This document shows, in pieces, positions 1-5,422 of a stretch of 5,981 nt of DNA. Origin of the DNA: Candidatus Dadabacteria bacterium (lineage in GTDB: Bacteria; Desulfobacterota_D; UBA1144; Nemesobacterales; UBA2774); the NCBI GenBank assembly GCA_020054175.1, contig JAGVLR010000104.1:1-5981 (forward strand), in the 5' to 3' direction. Made by a program: the position numbers and the translations under genes. Position 1 is the stretch's first letter; each line of letters opens with the position of its first letter. The notes below the pieces were generated by a model. That model saw nothing but the letters and a program-made list of their open reading frames with translations. It was not told the origin of the DNA and did no database searches.

Positions 1-497
1 TCCTTTTTTTTCTCTTCGACTTCTTTCTTATGAATTATCTCGTCCGCTTCCTCGCGGGTTCTGGGCTCGTAGCCCAAAGAGCCCCGGCGGAAGTAGATGT
101 CGTTCTTATCGACCGACCAGAAGAAGGCGAGCGCGTCGAAGCCGGCCGCTTCGCCGCCCGCGTAGTAGAATTCCGCAAGCTCTTGATACGGGACTTCGCG
201 CTTCTCGCCCTCGAAACATTCCCATACCGTAATGAGGTCTATCTGCTCGCGCGCTTCGTCGAGCCTTCTACGGACGTCTCTCAGCGCGAGTTTTTTTTCG
301 GATTGTGTGAGGTCGCCCGTTATAGTTAACGAGCTAGTGAAGGCGATTTTTTCCCGATCGACCGTCACTTCGCGCCCCTCTTCGGAAAAGAGAATGAGCT
401 TCTCTCCTTCGAGGTGAGAGAATATTCCGAGCGACGGCTCCTGGCGTTTTCTAAACAGTACCACTTCGCCTGCCTTTGGCAGCTTCTCTAAAACCAT
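1..497 (-). CDS. RNB-family (RNase II/R-like) exoribonuclease, N-terminal part only
   Basis: This is a partial gene: 165 codons from an ATG at 495-497 run without a stop to the left edge, and the C-terminus lies outside the window. I read the protein by translating the minus strand. Residues 1-60 look like a small beta-rich domain (EVVLFRKRQEPSLGIFSH, then GEKLILFSEEGREVTVDREK). A charged helical stretch with RRRLDEAREQ follows, and then a winged-helix-like segment (YQELAEFYYAG near 104-113, DIYFRRGSLGYEPRTREE near 133-150) leading into a lysine/glutamate-rich helix. This order resembles the N-terminus of cyanobacterial and plastid-type RNB exoribonucleases, which degrade RNA 3' to 5' in the cytoplasm. 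The catalytic RNB domain would follow but is not visible, so the call rests on N-terminal resemblance recalled from the family. An in-frame TAG lies five codons upstream of the ATG, which limits the start. No clear Shine-Dalgarno site precedes it. Confidence 0.6.
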   Translation of the reverse strand, partial: MVLEKLPKAGEVVLFRKRQEPSLGIFSHLEGEKLILFSEEGREVTVDREKIAFTSSLTITGDLTQSEKKLALRDVRRRLDEAREQIDLITVWECFEGEKREVPYQELAEFYYAGGEAAGFDALAFFWSVDKNDIYFRRGSLGYEPRTREEADEIIHKKEVEEKKK

Positions 498-506
498 GGG
501 GTAACT

Positions 507-534
507 ATTCTAAATGAGCGGGAGAGATTTACAA
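507..534 (-). promoter_or_regulatory. Possible promoter of the RNB-like gene
   Basis: Reading the minus strand, a -35-like TTGTAA (529-534) is followed 16 bp later by a -10-like TAGAAT (507-512), five of six bases matching TATAAT. The predicted transcript start would fall within a few bases of the ATG at 497, which fits the missing Shine-Dalgarno site and would mean a leaderless or near-leaderless message. A 6-bp inverted repeat (AGATTT, 525-530 and 536-541) overlaps the -35. The match is weak and could be chance in an AT-rich gap. Confidence 0.25.
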
Positions 535-567
535 AAAATCTTTCGAAACAGGCGGTAATACGGAGTT

Positions 568-963
568 TCAGTTCGCTTCGTTCTTCTTCCTGAATTCCGA
601 AAGTTTCTGGAGGAGCCAATCCTGCGACCTTACCGGGGCGGCCCCGGGGCATATGATGTAGTAATCCGCGCCGGTAATCATGCTTTTCGTCGCGGCATAT
701 TCTATGAAGGTTTCTGTCGAGGTTATCTCGTTTCTGTAATGGTTGTATTTTCTTTCGAGATGGCTCGCGGCCTTTTTGCCGTCATACTTCTTGCCGTTCC
801 TATCGAATTTGCAGTCGGTGGTTCGTACTGTCTCTATCAGGAATTCGACCTCGGGCTTCTGCTTCGGCGGAACGTCGGACAGAGCCGGGGCCGTGTAAAA
901 CAGGGCCGCGAGGAAAAAGCAGACGGCAAGAAAGGTTTTATTATTTTGTATAGTTCTTTTCAT
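568..963 (-). CDS. Secreted DUF5329-family protein
   Basis: A 131-residue protein of unknown function. Residues 1-29 form a Sec signal peptide: basic start MKRTIQNNK, hydrophobic core FLAVCFFLAALFY, and likely cleavage after ALS at 27-29, so the mature protein is probably periplasmic. The mature part carries what I recognise as the DUF5329 pattern: CKFDRNGKKYDG (51-62), AASHLERKYNHY (65-76), ETFIEYAATKS (84-94) and CPGAAPVRSQDWLLQKL (105-121). Cys51 and Cys105 are the only mature cysteines and could form a disulfide (inference). The signal-peptide cysteine is not in a lipobox. I chose the ATG at 961-963 because it gives a clean signal peptide; a TTG at 991-993 would add ten polar residues in front of it. 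The gene lies between pyrG and the RNB-like gene on the same strand, with gaps of about 213 and 70 bp, so it may be transcribed alone. Confidence 0.8.
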   Translation of the reverse strand: MKRTIQNNKTFLAVCFFLAALFYTAPALSDVPPKQKPEVEFLIETVRTTDCKFDRNGKKYDGKKAASHLERKYNHYRNEITSTETFIEYAATKSMITGADYYIICPGAAPVRSQDWLLQKLSEFRKKNEAN

Positions 964-1005
964 TTCATGTAAGCCTGTATGACTCCTAATCAATTACTGA
1001 ACTAC

Positions 1006-1011
1006 ATTATA
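1006..1011 (-). promoter_or_regulatory. Candidate -10 element for the DUF5329 gene
   Basis: A perfect TATAAT reads on the minus strand 42 bp upstream of the chosen ATG, which would give a leader of roughly 36 nt. No good -35 sits 16-18 bp further upstream (the sequence there reads close to CGTCAC). The call rests on the hexamer and on its place in a gap between two co-directional genes. Confidence 0.3.
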
Positions 1012-1176
1012 AATATAGCATGCGAATGGTGACGAAGACGGAAATTTACAAGGTGCAGTAGAAAGAGTAATCCGTGCGAGATCCCGGCCGTGGGCCCTTC
1101 GTTTCGGATCCTGGATGAGGGTGGGTCCCGGCTTCAGGTTTTTAGATTCACGCCCGTCAGATAGTCACCGCCGCTC

Positions 1177-2790
1177 CTACGATGCCGAAAGGGACGACTT
1201 GTACTCCATGGCAACCTTGATGAAATCCCTGAAGAGGGGGTGCGGCGCGCGCGGAGTGGATTTGAATTCCGGGTGGAACTGACAGCCGAGGAACCAGGGA
1301 TGATTTTTGAGCTCGATCATCTCGACAAGCTTTCCATCCGGCGAAAGGCCGCTCAGTATCAGCCCCTTTTCTTCGAGCACGGCCCTGTAAGAGTTGTTGA
1401 CCTCGTATCTGTGGCGGTGCCTTTCCGAGATCTCTTCTGCTCCATAGGCCGAAAAGGCTGTAGTGTCTTTTTTGAGTATGCAGGGATATGCGCCGAGCCT
1501 CATCGTGCCGCCCATGTCGTATACATCTCTCTGCTCCGCCATGAGGTCGATTACGGCATCCTGAACGTCGTCGCCGCATTCGCGGGAGCTTGCGCCCGCG
1601 ATGCCGCAGACGTGCCGTGCATACTCTATAACGGCCATCTGCATGCCGAGGCATATGCCGAAGAACGGCACCTTGTTTTCGCGCGCGAACTTTACGGCTT
1701 CTATCTTCCCCTCGAACCCCCTCTTGCCGAAGCCTCCGGGAACGAGTATCCCGTGAACGCCGGAGAGGAGCGAGTCGACGCCCTGTGATTCTATATCTTC
1801 GGAGTCGACGTATCTTATCTCGACGCGGGAGTTGTTTGCCATGCCGCCGTGAGAGAGGGCTTCGTGGAGGCTCTTGTAGGAATCCTTCAGGCTCACGTAC
1901 TTTCCGACGACGCCTATGGTGACGTCCGTCTTCGGATGCGAGAACCTGTAGGCGATATCTTCCCAGGCGGAGATATCGGGCTTTCGCGTCCACATTTTGA
2001 GGTAGTCGATTATTATCTGGTCGAGCTTTTCCTGATGGAAAATGAGCGGGACTTCGTATATCGATTCGACGTCCTTCGCCGTTATTACCGCGTCCATGCG
2101 GATGTTGCCGTAAAGCGCGATCTTCTCCTTTATCTCCTTCGGGAGGAACCTGTCTGTCCGGCAGAGGAGAATGTCGGGCTGGATACCGATCTGGAGCATA
2201 TCCTTAACGCTGTGCTGCGTGGGCTTCGATTTAAGCTCGCCCGCGGCGGCGAGGTATGGGACATAGGTGAGATGTATAAAGAGCGTATTCTCCCGGCCCA
2301 GCTCTGTCCGGAGCTGCCTCACGGCTTCCAGGAACGGGAGGCTTTCGATGTCGCCGACTGTCCCGCCGATTTCGACTATTACTACATCGTTATCGCCCGC
2401 GGCGTCGAGAACGCGTGATTTAATCTCGTCTGTAATGTGCGGTATCACCTGCACTGTCTTCCCGAGGTATTTGCCTTCCCTCTCCTTCATTATGACGGAG
2501 TGGTAGACCTTGCCAGTCGTGAAGTTATTTTTCTGCGATAGTTTCGCGTTCGTGAAGCGCTGGTAATGCCCGAGGTCGAGGTCCGTTTCGGCCCCGTCGT
2601 CCGTCACGAACACCTCGCCGTGCTGGAACGGGTTCATGGTGCCGGGGTCGACGTTTATATAAGGGTCGAGTTTCTGGAGTGTTACTTCGAGCCCCCTGCT
2701 TTCGAGGAGCGCGCCGATAGATGCGGCAGCAAGCCCCTTTCCTAAAGAGGACATAACGCCGCCTGTCACAAATATGAATTTCGTCTTCAA
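1177..2790 (-). CDS. pyrG: CTP synthase (glutamine hydrolysing)
   Basis: A complete 537-residue CTP synthase, slightly shorter than the 545-residue E. coli enzyme. It makes CTP from UTP, ATP and glutamine in the cytoplasm, the last step of de novo pyrimidine nucleotide synthesis. The synthetase domain (about 1-270) shows the P-loop region GGVMSSLGKGL (10-20), Lys18 and Lys40, DPYINVDPGTMNPFQHGEV (42-60), the metal ligands Asp72 and Glu140, and GGTVGDIES (142-150). The class I glutamine amidotransferase domain (about 290-530) shows the oxyanion strand LVPGGFGKRGFEG, the nucleophile Cys380 in FFGICLGMQ, and the His506/Glu508 pair in FHPEFKSTP. All catalytic residues are present. The start is TTG at 2788-2790, supported by a GAGGT site nine bases upstream and by the conserved N-terminus beginning exactly there. 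It is transcribed away from the methyltransferase. No clear intrinsic terminator follows the stop. Confidence 0.98.
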   Translation of the reverse strand: MKTKFIFVTGGVMSSLGKGLAAASIGALLESRGLEVTLQKLDPYINVDPGTMNPFQHGEVFVTDDGAETDLDLGHYQRFTNAKLSQKNNFTTGKVYHSVIMKEREGKYLGKTVQVIPHITDEIKSRVLDAAGDNDVVIVEIGGTVGDIESLPFLEAVRQLRTELGRENTLFIHLTYVPYLAAAGELKSKPTQHSVKDMLQIGIQPDILLCRTDRFLPKEIKEKIALYGNIRMDAVITAKDVESIYEVPLIFHQEKLDQIIIDYLKMWTRKPDISAWEDIAYRFSHPKTDVTIGVVGKYVSLKDSYKSLHEALSHGGMANNSRVEIRYVDSEDIESQGVDSLLSGVHGILVPGGFGKRGFEGKIEAVKFARENKVPFFGICLGMQMAVIEYARHVCGIAGASSRECGDDVQDAVIDLMAEQRDVYDMGGTMRLGAYPCILKKDTTAFSAYGAEEISERHRHRYEVNNSYRAVLEEKGLILSGLSPDGKLVEMIELKNHPWFLGCQFHPEFKSTPRAPHPLFRDFIKVAMEYKSSLSAS

Positions 2791-2799
2791 GTAATGCCG

Positions 2800-2804
2800 A
2801 CCTC
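2800..2804 (-). promoter_or_regulatory. Ribosome binding site fixing the TTG start of pyrG
   Basis: GAGGT on the minus strand lies nine bases before the TTG codon. No in-frame ATG is available near the conserved N-terminus, so this site is what supports TTG as the real start. Confidence 0.7.
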
Positions 2805-2851
2805 AGAGAACTTTTTTGAATTTTTATGAAGGGACCGACTAGGTCTTAACT

Positions 2852-2880
2852 AATATATTCAAAAGCCGGGCCGGTTGCAA
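2852..2880 (-). promoter_or_regulatory. Sigma70-like promoter of pyrG
   Basis: On the minus strand TTGCAA (2875-2880) and TATATT (2852-2857) are separated by exactly 17 bp. They match the -35 and -10 consensus at four and five of six bases. The predicted start is near 2845, giving a leader of about 55 nt. That leader does not begin with the G/C-run (GGGCUC-like) start used for CTP-sensing reiterative transcription of pyrG in Bacillus, so I see no evidence for that control here. Confidence 0.55.
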
Positions 2881-2916
2881 GACCGCCGGGCGAAAAAAAT
2901 TCATATGCCGGTGAGT

Positions 2917-2925
2917 TGGTATAAG
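2917..2925 (+). promoter_or_regulatory. Candidate extended -10 promoter of the methyltransferase gene
   Basis: TGGTATAAG fits the extended -10 pattern TGnTATAAT except at the last base, and an A-tract lies 15-25 bp upstream (2893-2899). No good -35 is present. A start near 2932 would give a leader of about 114 nt containing both inverted repeats described below. It lies about 37 bp from the oppositely directed pyrG -35. Confidence 0.3.
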
Positions 2926-2954
2926 ACATCTGAAACTCAGGCATTTTGGACCGC

Positions 2955-2967
2955 TCGCCAATGGCGA
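2955..2967. repeat. Short perfect inverted repeat upstream of the methyltransferase
   Basis: TCGCCA and TGGCGA flank a single central A (2961), giving a 13-bp odd-centred palindrome. It could be a small operator in DNA, or a 5-bp stem with a three-base loop in the leader RNA. Which, if either, is not shown by the sequence. Confidence 0.4.
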
Positions 2968-2984
2968 TGGCGGCGGATTTATTT

Positions 2985-3006
2985 TACACGGCCCGACGGG
3001 CGTGTA
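2985..3006 (+). promoter_or_regulatory. Leader hairpin ahead of the methyltransferase RBS
   Basis: TACACG (2985-2990) pairs with CGTGTA (3001-3006), and CCC (2992-2994) pairs with GGG (2998-3000). G2991 is bulged and the loop is GAC, so the stem has nine base pairs, mostly GC. It ends 26 bases before the GGAGG site and 39 bases before the ATG. No U-run follows on either strand, so it is not a standard intrinsic terminator. Confidence 0.4.
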
Positions 3007-3045
3007 GCCTATTCCGCTTATACGTTTACCCTGGAGGCCATAAAA

Positions 3046-3819
3046 ATGAACGATGCTGAGAAGGGTCATCTCGAAAGGATAGTGGACCAGTTCTCGAAAC
3101 AGGCGGCGCCGTTTGCGAAGCTCGACATACACATGAACGCGTTGGACATGCTTATCGAAATGTCCGGGGTCGGTTCGGAAGATCTCGTGCTCGACGTAGC
3201 CTGCGGGCCGGGCCTCGTAGCGTGCGAGTTCGCGCGGCACGCGTCGCACGTTACCGGCATCGACATAACGGAGGCGATGATCGAAAAGGCCTGCGAGCTC
3301 GCCCACGGCAAGGGGCTTTCTAACGTGGGCTGGATCACAGGGAACGCGAACCCCCTTCCCTTTCCGGACGAAGAGTATTCACTCGTGATTACGCGCTACA
3401 GCTTCCATCACTTCCTCGATCCCGAGGCGGTGATGAAGGAGATGGTGCGCGTGTGCAAACCGGGGGGAAGGGTGCTCGTAGCAGACGTTTGCGTCCCCGA
3501 GGAATCTTCCGAAGATTACGACCGAATGGAGAAGCTGAGGGACGATTCGCACGCGCACGCGCTTACCGGGCCCGAGCTCAGCCGGATGTTCGAAAGCTCC
3601 CACCTCGAGGATTTGAAGTACGGAGCGTACGGACTCGACGCCGACGTGGATCACCTGCTCGACGCTTCGTCCCATCCGCCGGAAAACAGGGCGCGGGTAT
3701 TGGAGATCATAGAGGGCGATATAGGAGTCGACGCGCTCGGCATAAACGCGCGCCGCGAGAACGGGAGGCTTATGTTCACATTTCCTATAGCCGTATTTGC
3801 AGGCCGAAAGCCGGGTTAG
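3046..3819 (+). CDS. Class I SAM-dependent methyltransferase (UbiE/Methyltransf_11 type)
   Basis: A complete 257-residue cytoplasmic methyltransferase; the acceptor substrate cannot be told from sequence. The Rossmann core runs from about residue 40 to 150: motif I VLDVACGPG (48-56), the acidic end of strand beta2 in VTGIDITEAMIEKA (69-82, Asp73 probably binding the SAM ribose), GNANPLPFPDEEYSLVITRYSFHH with motif II around 99-122, and the motif III region VCKPGGRVLVADV (136-148). After the core, EKLRDDSHAHALTGPEL (162-178) matches the tail of YcgJ/UbiE-like proteins as I recall it. I chose the ATG at 3046 because GGAGG (3033-3037) sits eight bases upstream and the fold starts soon after. The reading frame is open back to 2875, but those 57 codons look unlike protein of this family. 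Its stop lies 13 bp from that of convergent rdgB. Confidence 0.88.
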   Translation: MNDAEKGHLERIVDQFSKQAAPFAKLDIHMNALDMLIEMSGVGSEDLVLDVACGPGLVACEFARHASHVTGIDITEAMIEKACELAHGKGLSNVGWITGNANPLPFPDEEYSLVITRYSFHHFLDPEAVMKEMVRVCKPGGRVLVADVCVPEESSEDYDRMEKLRDDSHAHALTGPELSRMFESSHLEDLKYGAYGLDADVDHLLDASSHPPENRARVLEIIEGDIGVDALGINARRENGRLMFTFPIAVFAGRKPG

Positions 3820-3832
3820 CTTCGGAGGAGCG

Positions 3833-4432
3833 TCATGTGCCGGACGGCTCTTCCCTGAGAATTCGGGCGAGCTTCTCCGCGGCGCGGGCCCTGTGGCTGA
3901 TTCGGTTTTTAAGATCGGGAGTTATTTCGGCCATGGTTTTACCGTATTCCGGGAGATAAAAGACCGGGTCGTATCCGAAGCCGCCGCTCCCCCGGCGTTC
4001 TGAAAGTATCACGCCTTCGCATTCCCCGCTGACCACCGTCTCTTGTCCTTCAGGCGTGACGAGGGCGAGAAAGCAGACGAACCGGGCCTTCCTGTTTTGT
4101 GCGTCGCCGAGCTCCCCGAGGAGCTTGTCGATGTTTTCGCCGTCGGTCGCTTTTTCACCGGCGTACCTTGCCGAGTATACGCCGGGCCTCCCGTCGAGAG
4201 CGTCCACGGCGAGGCCGGAATCGTCAGCGAGAGCGGGCTTTCCGGAATATTCAGCTATCGCGCGCGCCTTCTTGAGCGCGTTCTCCATGAAAGTCTCTCC
4301 ATCTTCCACGACTTCGGGCGGGGATTCGAGGTCGCCGAGCCCGGTTATCTTCCCGGCGATGCCATGCAGGAGCCCGGCGAATTCTTTTACCTTTCCCTTG
4401 TTGCCTGTGGCCAGAACTATTTCGTCGATCAT
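3833..4432 (-). CDS. rdgB: XTP/dITP diphosphatase (RdgB/HAM1 family)
   Basis: A complete 199-residue housecleaning pyrophosphatase. The family hydrolyses dITP, dHATP and XTP to monophosphates in the cytoplasm, keeping deaminated purines out of DNA and RNA. Visible motifs are ATGNKGK (8-14), the substrate/Mg site with LADDSGL (68-74, including the catalytic Asp pair 70-71), GRPGVYSARYAG (81-92), GFGYDPVF (151-158) and ISHRARA (178-184). Length and motif order are standard. The start is ATG at 4430-4432, six bases after AGGA (4439-4442); the GTG immediately upstream (4433-4435) is in frame and would add one residue, but it is only three bases from that site. It follows rph by 17 bp on the same strand, an adjacency also known from Bacillus and others, and is probably co-transcribed and translationally close. 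Confidence 0.96.
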   Translation of the reverse strand: MIDEIVLATGNKGKVKEFAGLLHGIAGKITGLGDLESPPEVVEDGETFMENALKKARAIAEYSGKPALADDSGLAVDALDGRPGVYSARYAGEKATDGENIDKLLGELGDAQNRKARFVCFLALVTPEGQETVVSGECEGVILSERRGSGGFGYDPVFYLPEYGKTMAEITPDLKNRISHRARAAEKLARILREEPSGT

Positions 4433-4449
4433 CACTTTTCCTGTCTATG

Positions 4450-5166
4450 TTATTCGGTGAGCGCTTCCCTTTGCTTTTGTATCAGCTCGGTGATTCCCTT
4501 TTCGGCAAGCGTTACGAGCTGCGAGAGCCTCCTCTTGCTGAAGGGCTTTCCTTCGGCCGTTCCCTGCACTTCTACGAGTAGACCCGAGCCCGTCATCGCG
4601 ACGTTCATGTCGACCTCGGCCGAGGAGTCTTCTACGTAGTCGAGGTCGAGCGCGAGCTTGCCGTCCACTACTCCCACGCTGACGGCGGCTATGTAATCCT
4701 CTACGGGGTAGTCGGCGAGAACGCCCGTGTTTACAAGATGAAGAACGGCGTCGGAAAGGGCGACGAAAGCCCCTGTGATGGAGGCGGTTCTCGTACCGCC
4801 GTCGGCCTGGAGCACGTCGCAGTCTATCGTTATGGACATCTCGCCGAGCTTGTCGAGGTTGATGACCGAGCGGAGCGCGCGGCCTATAATGCGCTGTATC
4901 TCGTGGGAGCGGCCGCCTATCCTTCCCCTCACGCTGTCGCGCGTGATCCTTTCCTTCGTTGAGCGCGGAAGCATGGAATATTCGGCTGTGACCCATCCTC
5001 TGCCCGTGTCCCTCAAGAAGGGCGGGACCCTGGTTTCGACTGTTGCAGTGCACAGGACTTTTGTCTCTCCCGTTTCTATAAGCGCGGAGCCCTCGGCGTA
5101 TTTCATGACGCCGCGTGTGATTTTTATCGGCCTGAGCTGGTCCCAGTTCCTTCCGTCGGAGCGCAT
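4450..5166 (-). CDS. rph: Ribonuclease PH
   Basis: A complete 238-residue RNase PH, the usual length. It is a phosphate-dependent 3'-5' exoribonuclease (tRNA nucleotidyltransferase) that trims tRNA 3' ends as a ring-shaped hexamer in the cytoplasm. The sequence shows the start MRSDGRNWDQLRPI, GSALIETGETKVLCTATVE (26-44), RGWVTAEYSMLPRST (56-70), GGRSHEIQRIIGRALR (84-99) with Arg86, the phosphate-binding GGTRTASITGAF (123-134) with Arg126, and LDLDYVEDSSAEVDMNVAMT (173-192) with the conserved acidic residues. The ATG at 5166 has GAGGT eight bases upstream. It is the first gene of a likely rph-rdgB operon, and I see no frameshift like the one in laboratory E. coli K-12 rph. Confidence 0.97.
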   Translation of the reverse strand: MRSDGRNWDQLRPIKITRGVMKYAEGSALIETGETKVLCTATVETRVPPFLRDTGRGWVTAEYSMLPRSTKERITRDSVRGRIGGRSHEIQRIIGRALRSVINLDKLGEMSITIDCDVLQADGGTRTASITGAFVALSDAVLHLVNTGVLADYPVEDYIAAVSVGVVDGKLALDLDYVEDSSAEVDMNVAMTGSGLLVEVQGTAEGKPFSKRRLSQLVTLAEKGITELIQKQREALTE

Positions 5167-5210
5167 GTTCGTGTACCTCGTGTCATATCGATTTAGGAAT
5201 TAAGGCATTG

Positions 5211-5219
5211 ATTTTAACA
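5211..5219 (-). promoter_or_regulatory. Candidate extended -10 promoter of rph-rdgB
   Basis: The minus strand reads TGTTAAAAT, fitting the extended -10 form TGnTATAAT with one mismatch. The sequence 16-18 bp upstream has no good -35, which is common for extended -10 promoters. A start near 5204 would give a leader of about 38 nt that includes the GAGGT ribosome binding site. Confidence 0.4.
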
Positions 5220-5309
5220 TAAGTCCATTGCCGGGAAGCGTATTCCAACGAAAAATCGAAGCGTGCCGGGCCTCCCGAGATATATATCGAAATCCATCTA
5301 TAAATTGTT

Positions 5310-5340
5310 ATATTCATGAATATGTTAAATTCATGAATAT
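5310..5340. repeat. Twin TTCATGAA palindromes, possible operator pair
   Basis: The first copy (5310-5323) is a perfect 14-bp palindrome, ATATTCATGAATAT. The second (5327-5340) matches it at 13 of 14 bases and contains the 10-bp palindrome ATTCATGAAT (5329-5338). The centres are 17 bp apart. The second copy ends seven bases before the proposed -35 of the secreted-protein gene, where activator sites often sit, and both copies lie between two divergent promoters. No regulator gene is visible in the window. Confidence 0.5.
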
Positions 5341-5346
5341 AAAGTA

Positions 5347-5374
5347 TTGTTATTCTGTAGTTATTTACTATAAT
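5347..5374 (+). promoter_or_regulatory. Sigma70-like promoter of the secreted-protein gene
   Basis: TTGTTA (5347-5352) and a perfect TATAAT (5369-5374) are separated by 16 bp in a locally AT-rich stretch. A start near 5381 would give a leader of about 42 nt ending in a strong Shine-Dalgarno site. Confidence 0.55.
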
Positions 5375-5409
5375 GGGTGTAGTGGATTTTAAATAAAAGA
5401 AAGAAGGGA

Positions 5410-5415
5410 AGGAGG
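5410..5415 (+). promoter_or_regulatory. Strong ribosome binding site inside a purine-only tract
   Basis: AGGAGG lies seven bases before the ATG at 5423, with a second GGAGGA overlapping just downstream (5415-5420). Both are part of an uninterrupted run of 29 purines (5395-5423). This supports the start and suggests efficient translation. Confidence 0.7.
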
Positions 5416-5422
5416 GAGGAAG

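Noticed and set aside
633..650. GC-rich palindrome (CCGGGGC-G-GCCCCGG, then GCCCCGGGGC) as a terminator or protein site
   Set aside because: It falls inside the DUF5329 coding sequence over the conserved CPGAAP codons, and the Pro/Gly/Ala codons explain the composition.
1080..1140. GC-rich stretch after pyrG as an intrinsic terminator or REP-like element
   Set aside because: It contains small palindromes (GGATCC, GGGCCC) and TCCCGGC twice, but I could not build a continuous stem followed by a U-run on either strand.
1240..2418. Long open frames on the plus strand opposite pyrG (for example 1240-1788 and 1849-2418)
   Set aside because: They are antisense to a complete, highly conserved pyrG, and their translations show no recognisable family and no ribosome binding sites worth noting. 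Open antisense frames are common in GC-rich coding DNA.
2875..3045. 57-codon N-terminal extension of the methyltransferase
   Set aside because: The frame is open, but the extension has no family resemblance, covers the proposed promoter and hairpins, and the ATG at 3046 has a well-spaced GGAGG.
3834..3857. GGAGGAG followed by ATG on the plus strand at the convergent junction
   Set aside because: It looks like a translation start but encodes only seven residues before a stop and lies inside the end of rdgB.
3453..3959. Second plus-strand frame over the methyltransferase 3' half and the rdgB 3' end
   Set aside because: Arg-rich out-of-frame translation without a ribosome binding site, spanning two convergent real genes.
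4043..4639. Plus-strand open frames over rdgB and rph, and a minus-strand frame at 4445-5053 inside rph
   Set aside because: All overlap genes with intact catalytic motifs, and their Arg- or Ser-rich translations look like out-of-frame readings.
5310..5340. Repeat pair as the edge of a CRISPR array or transposon end
   Set aside because: There are only two short copies with a four-base gap between the 14-mers, no spacers, no transposase and no target duplication.
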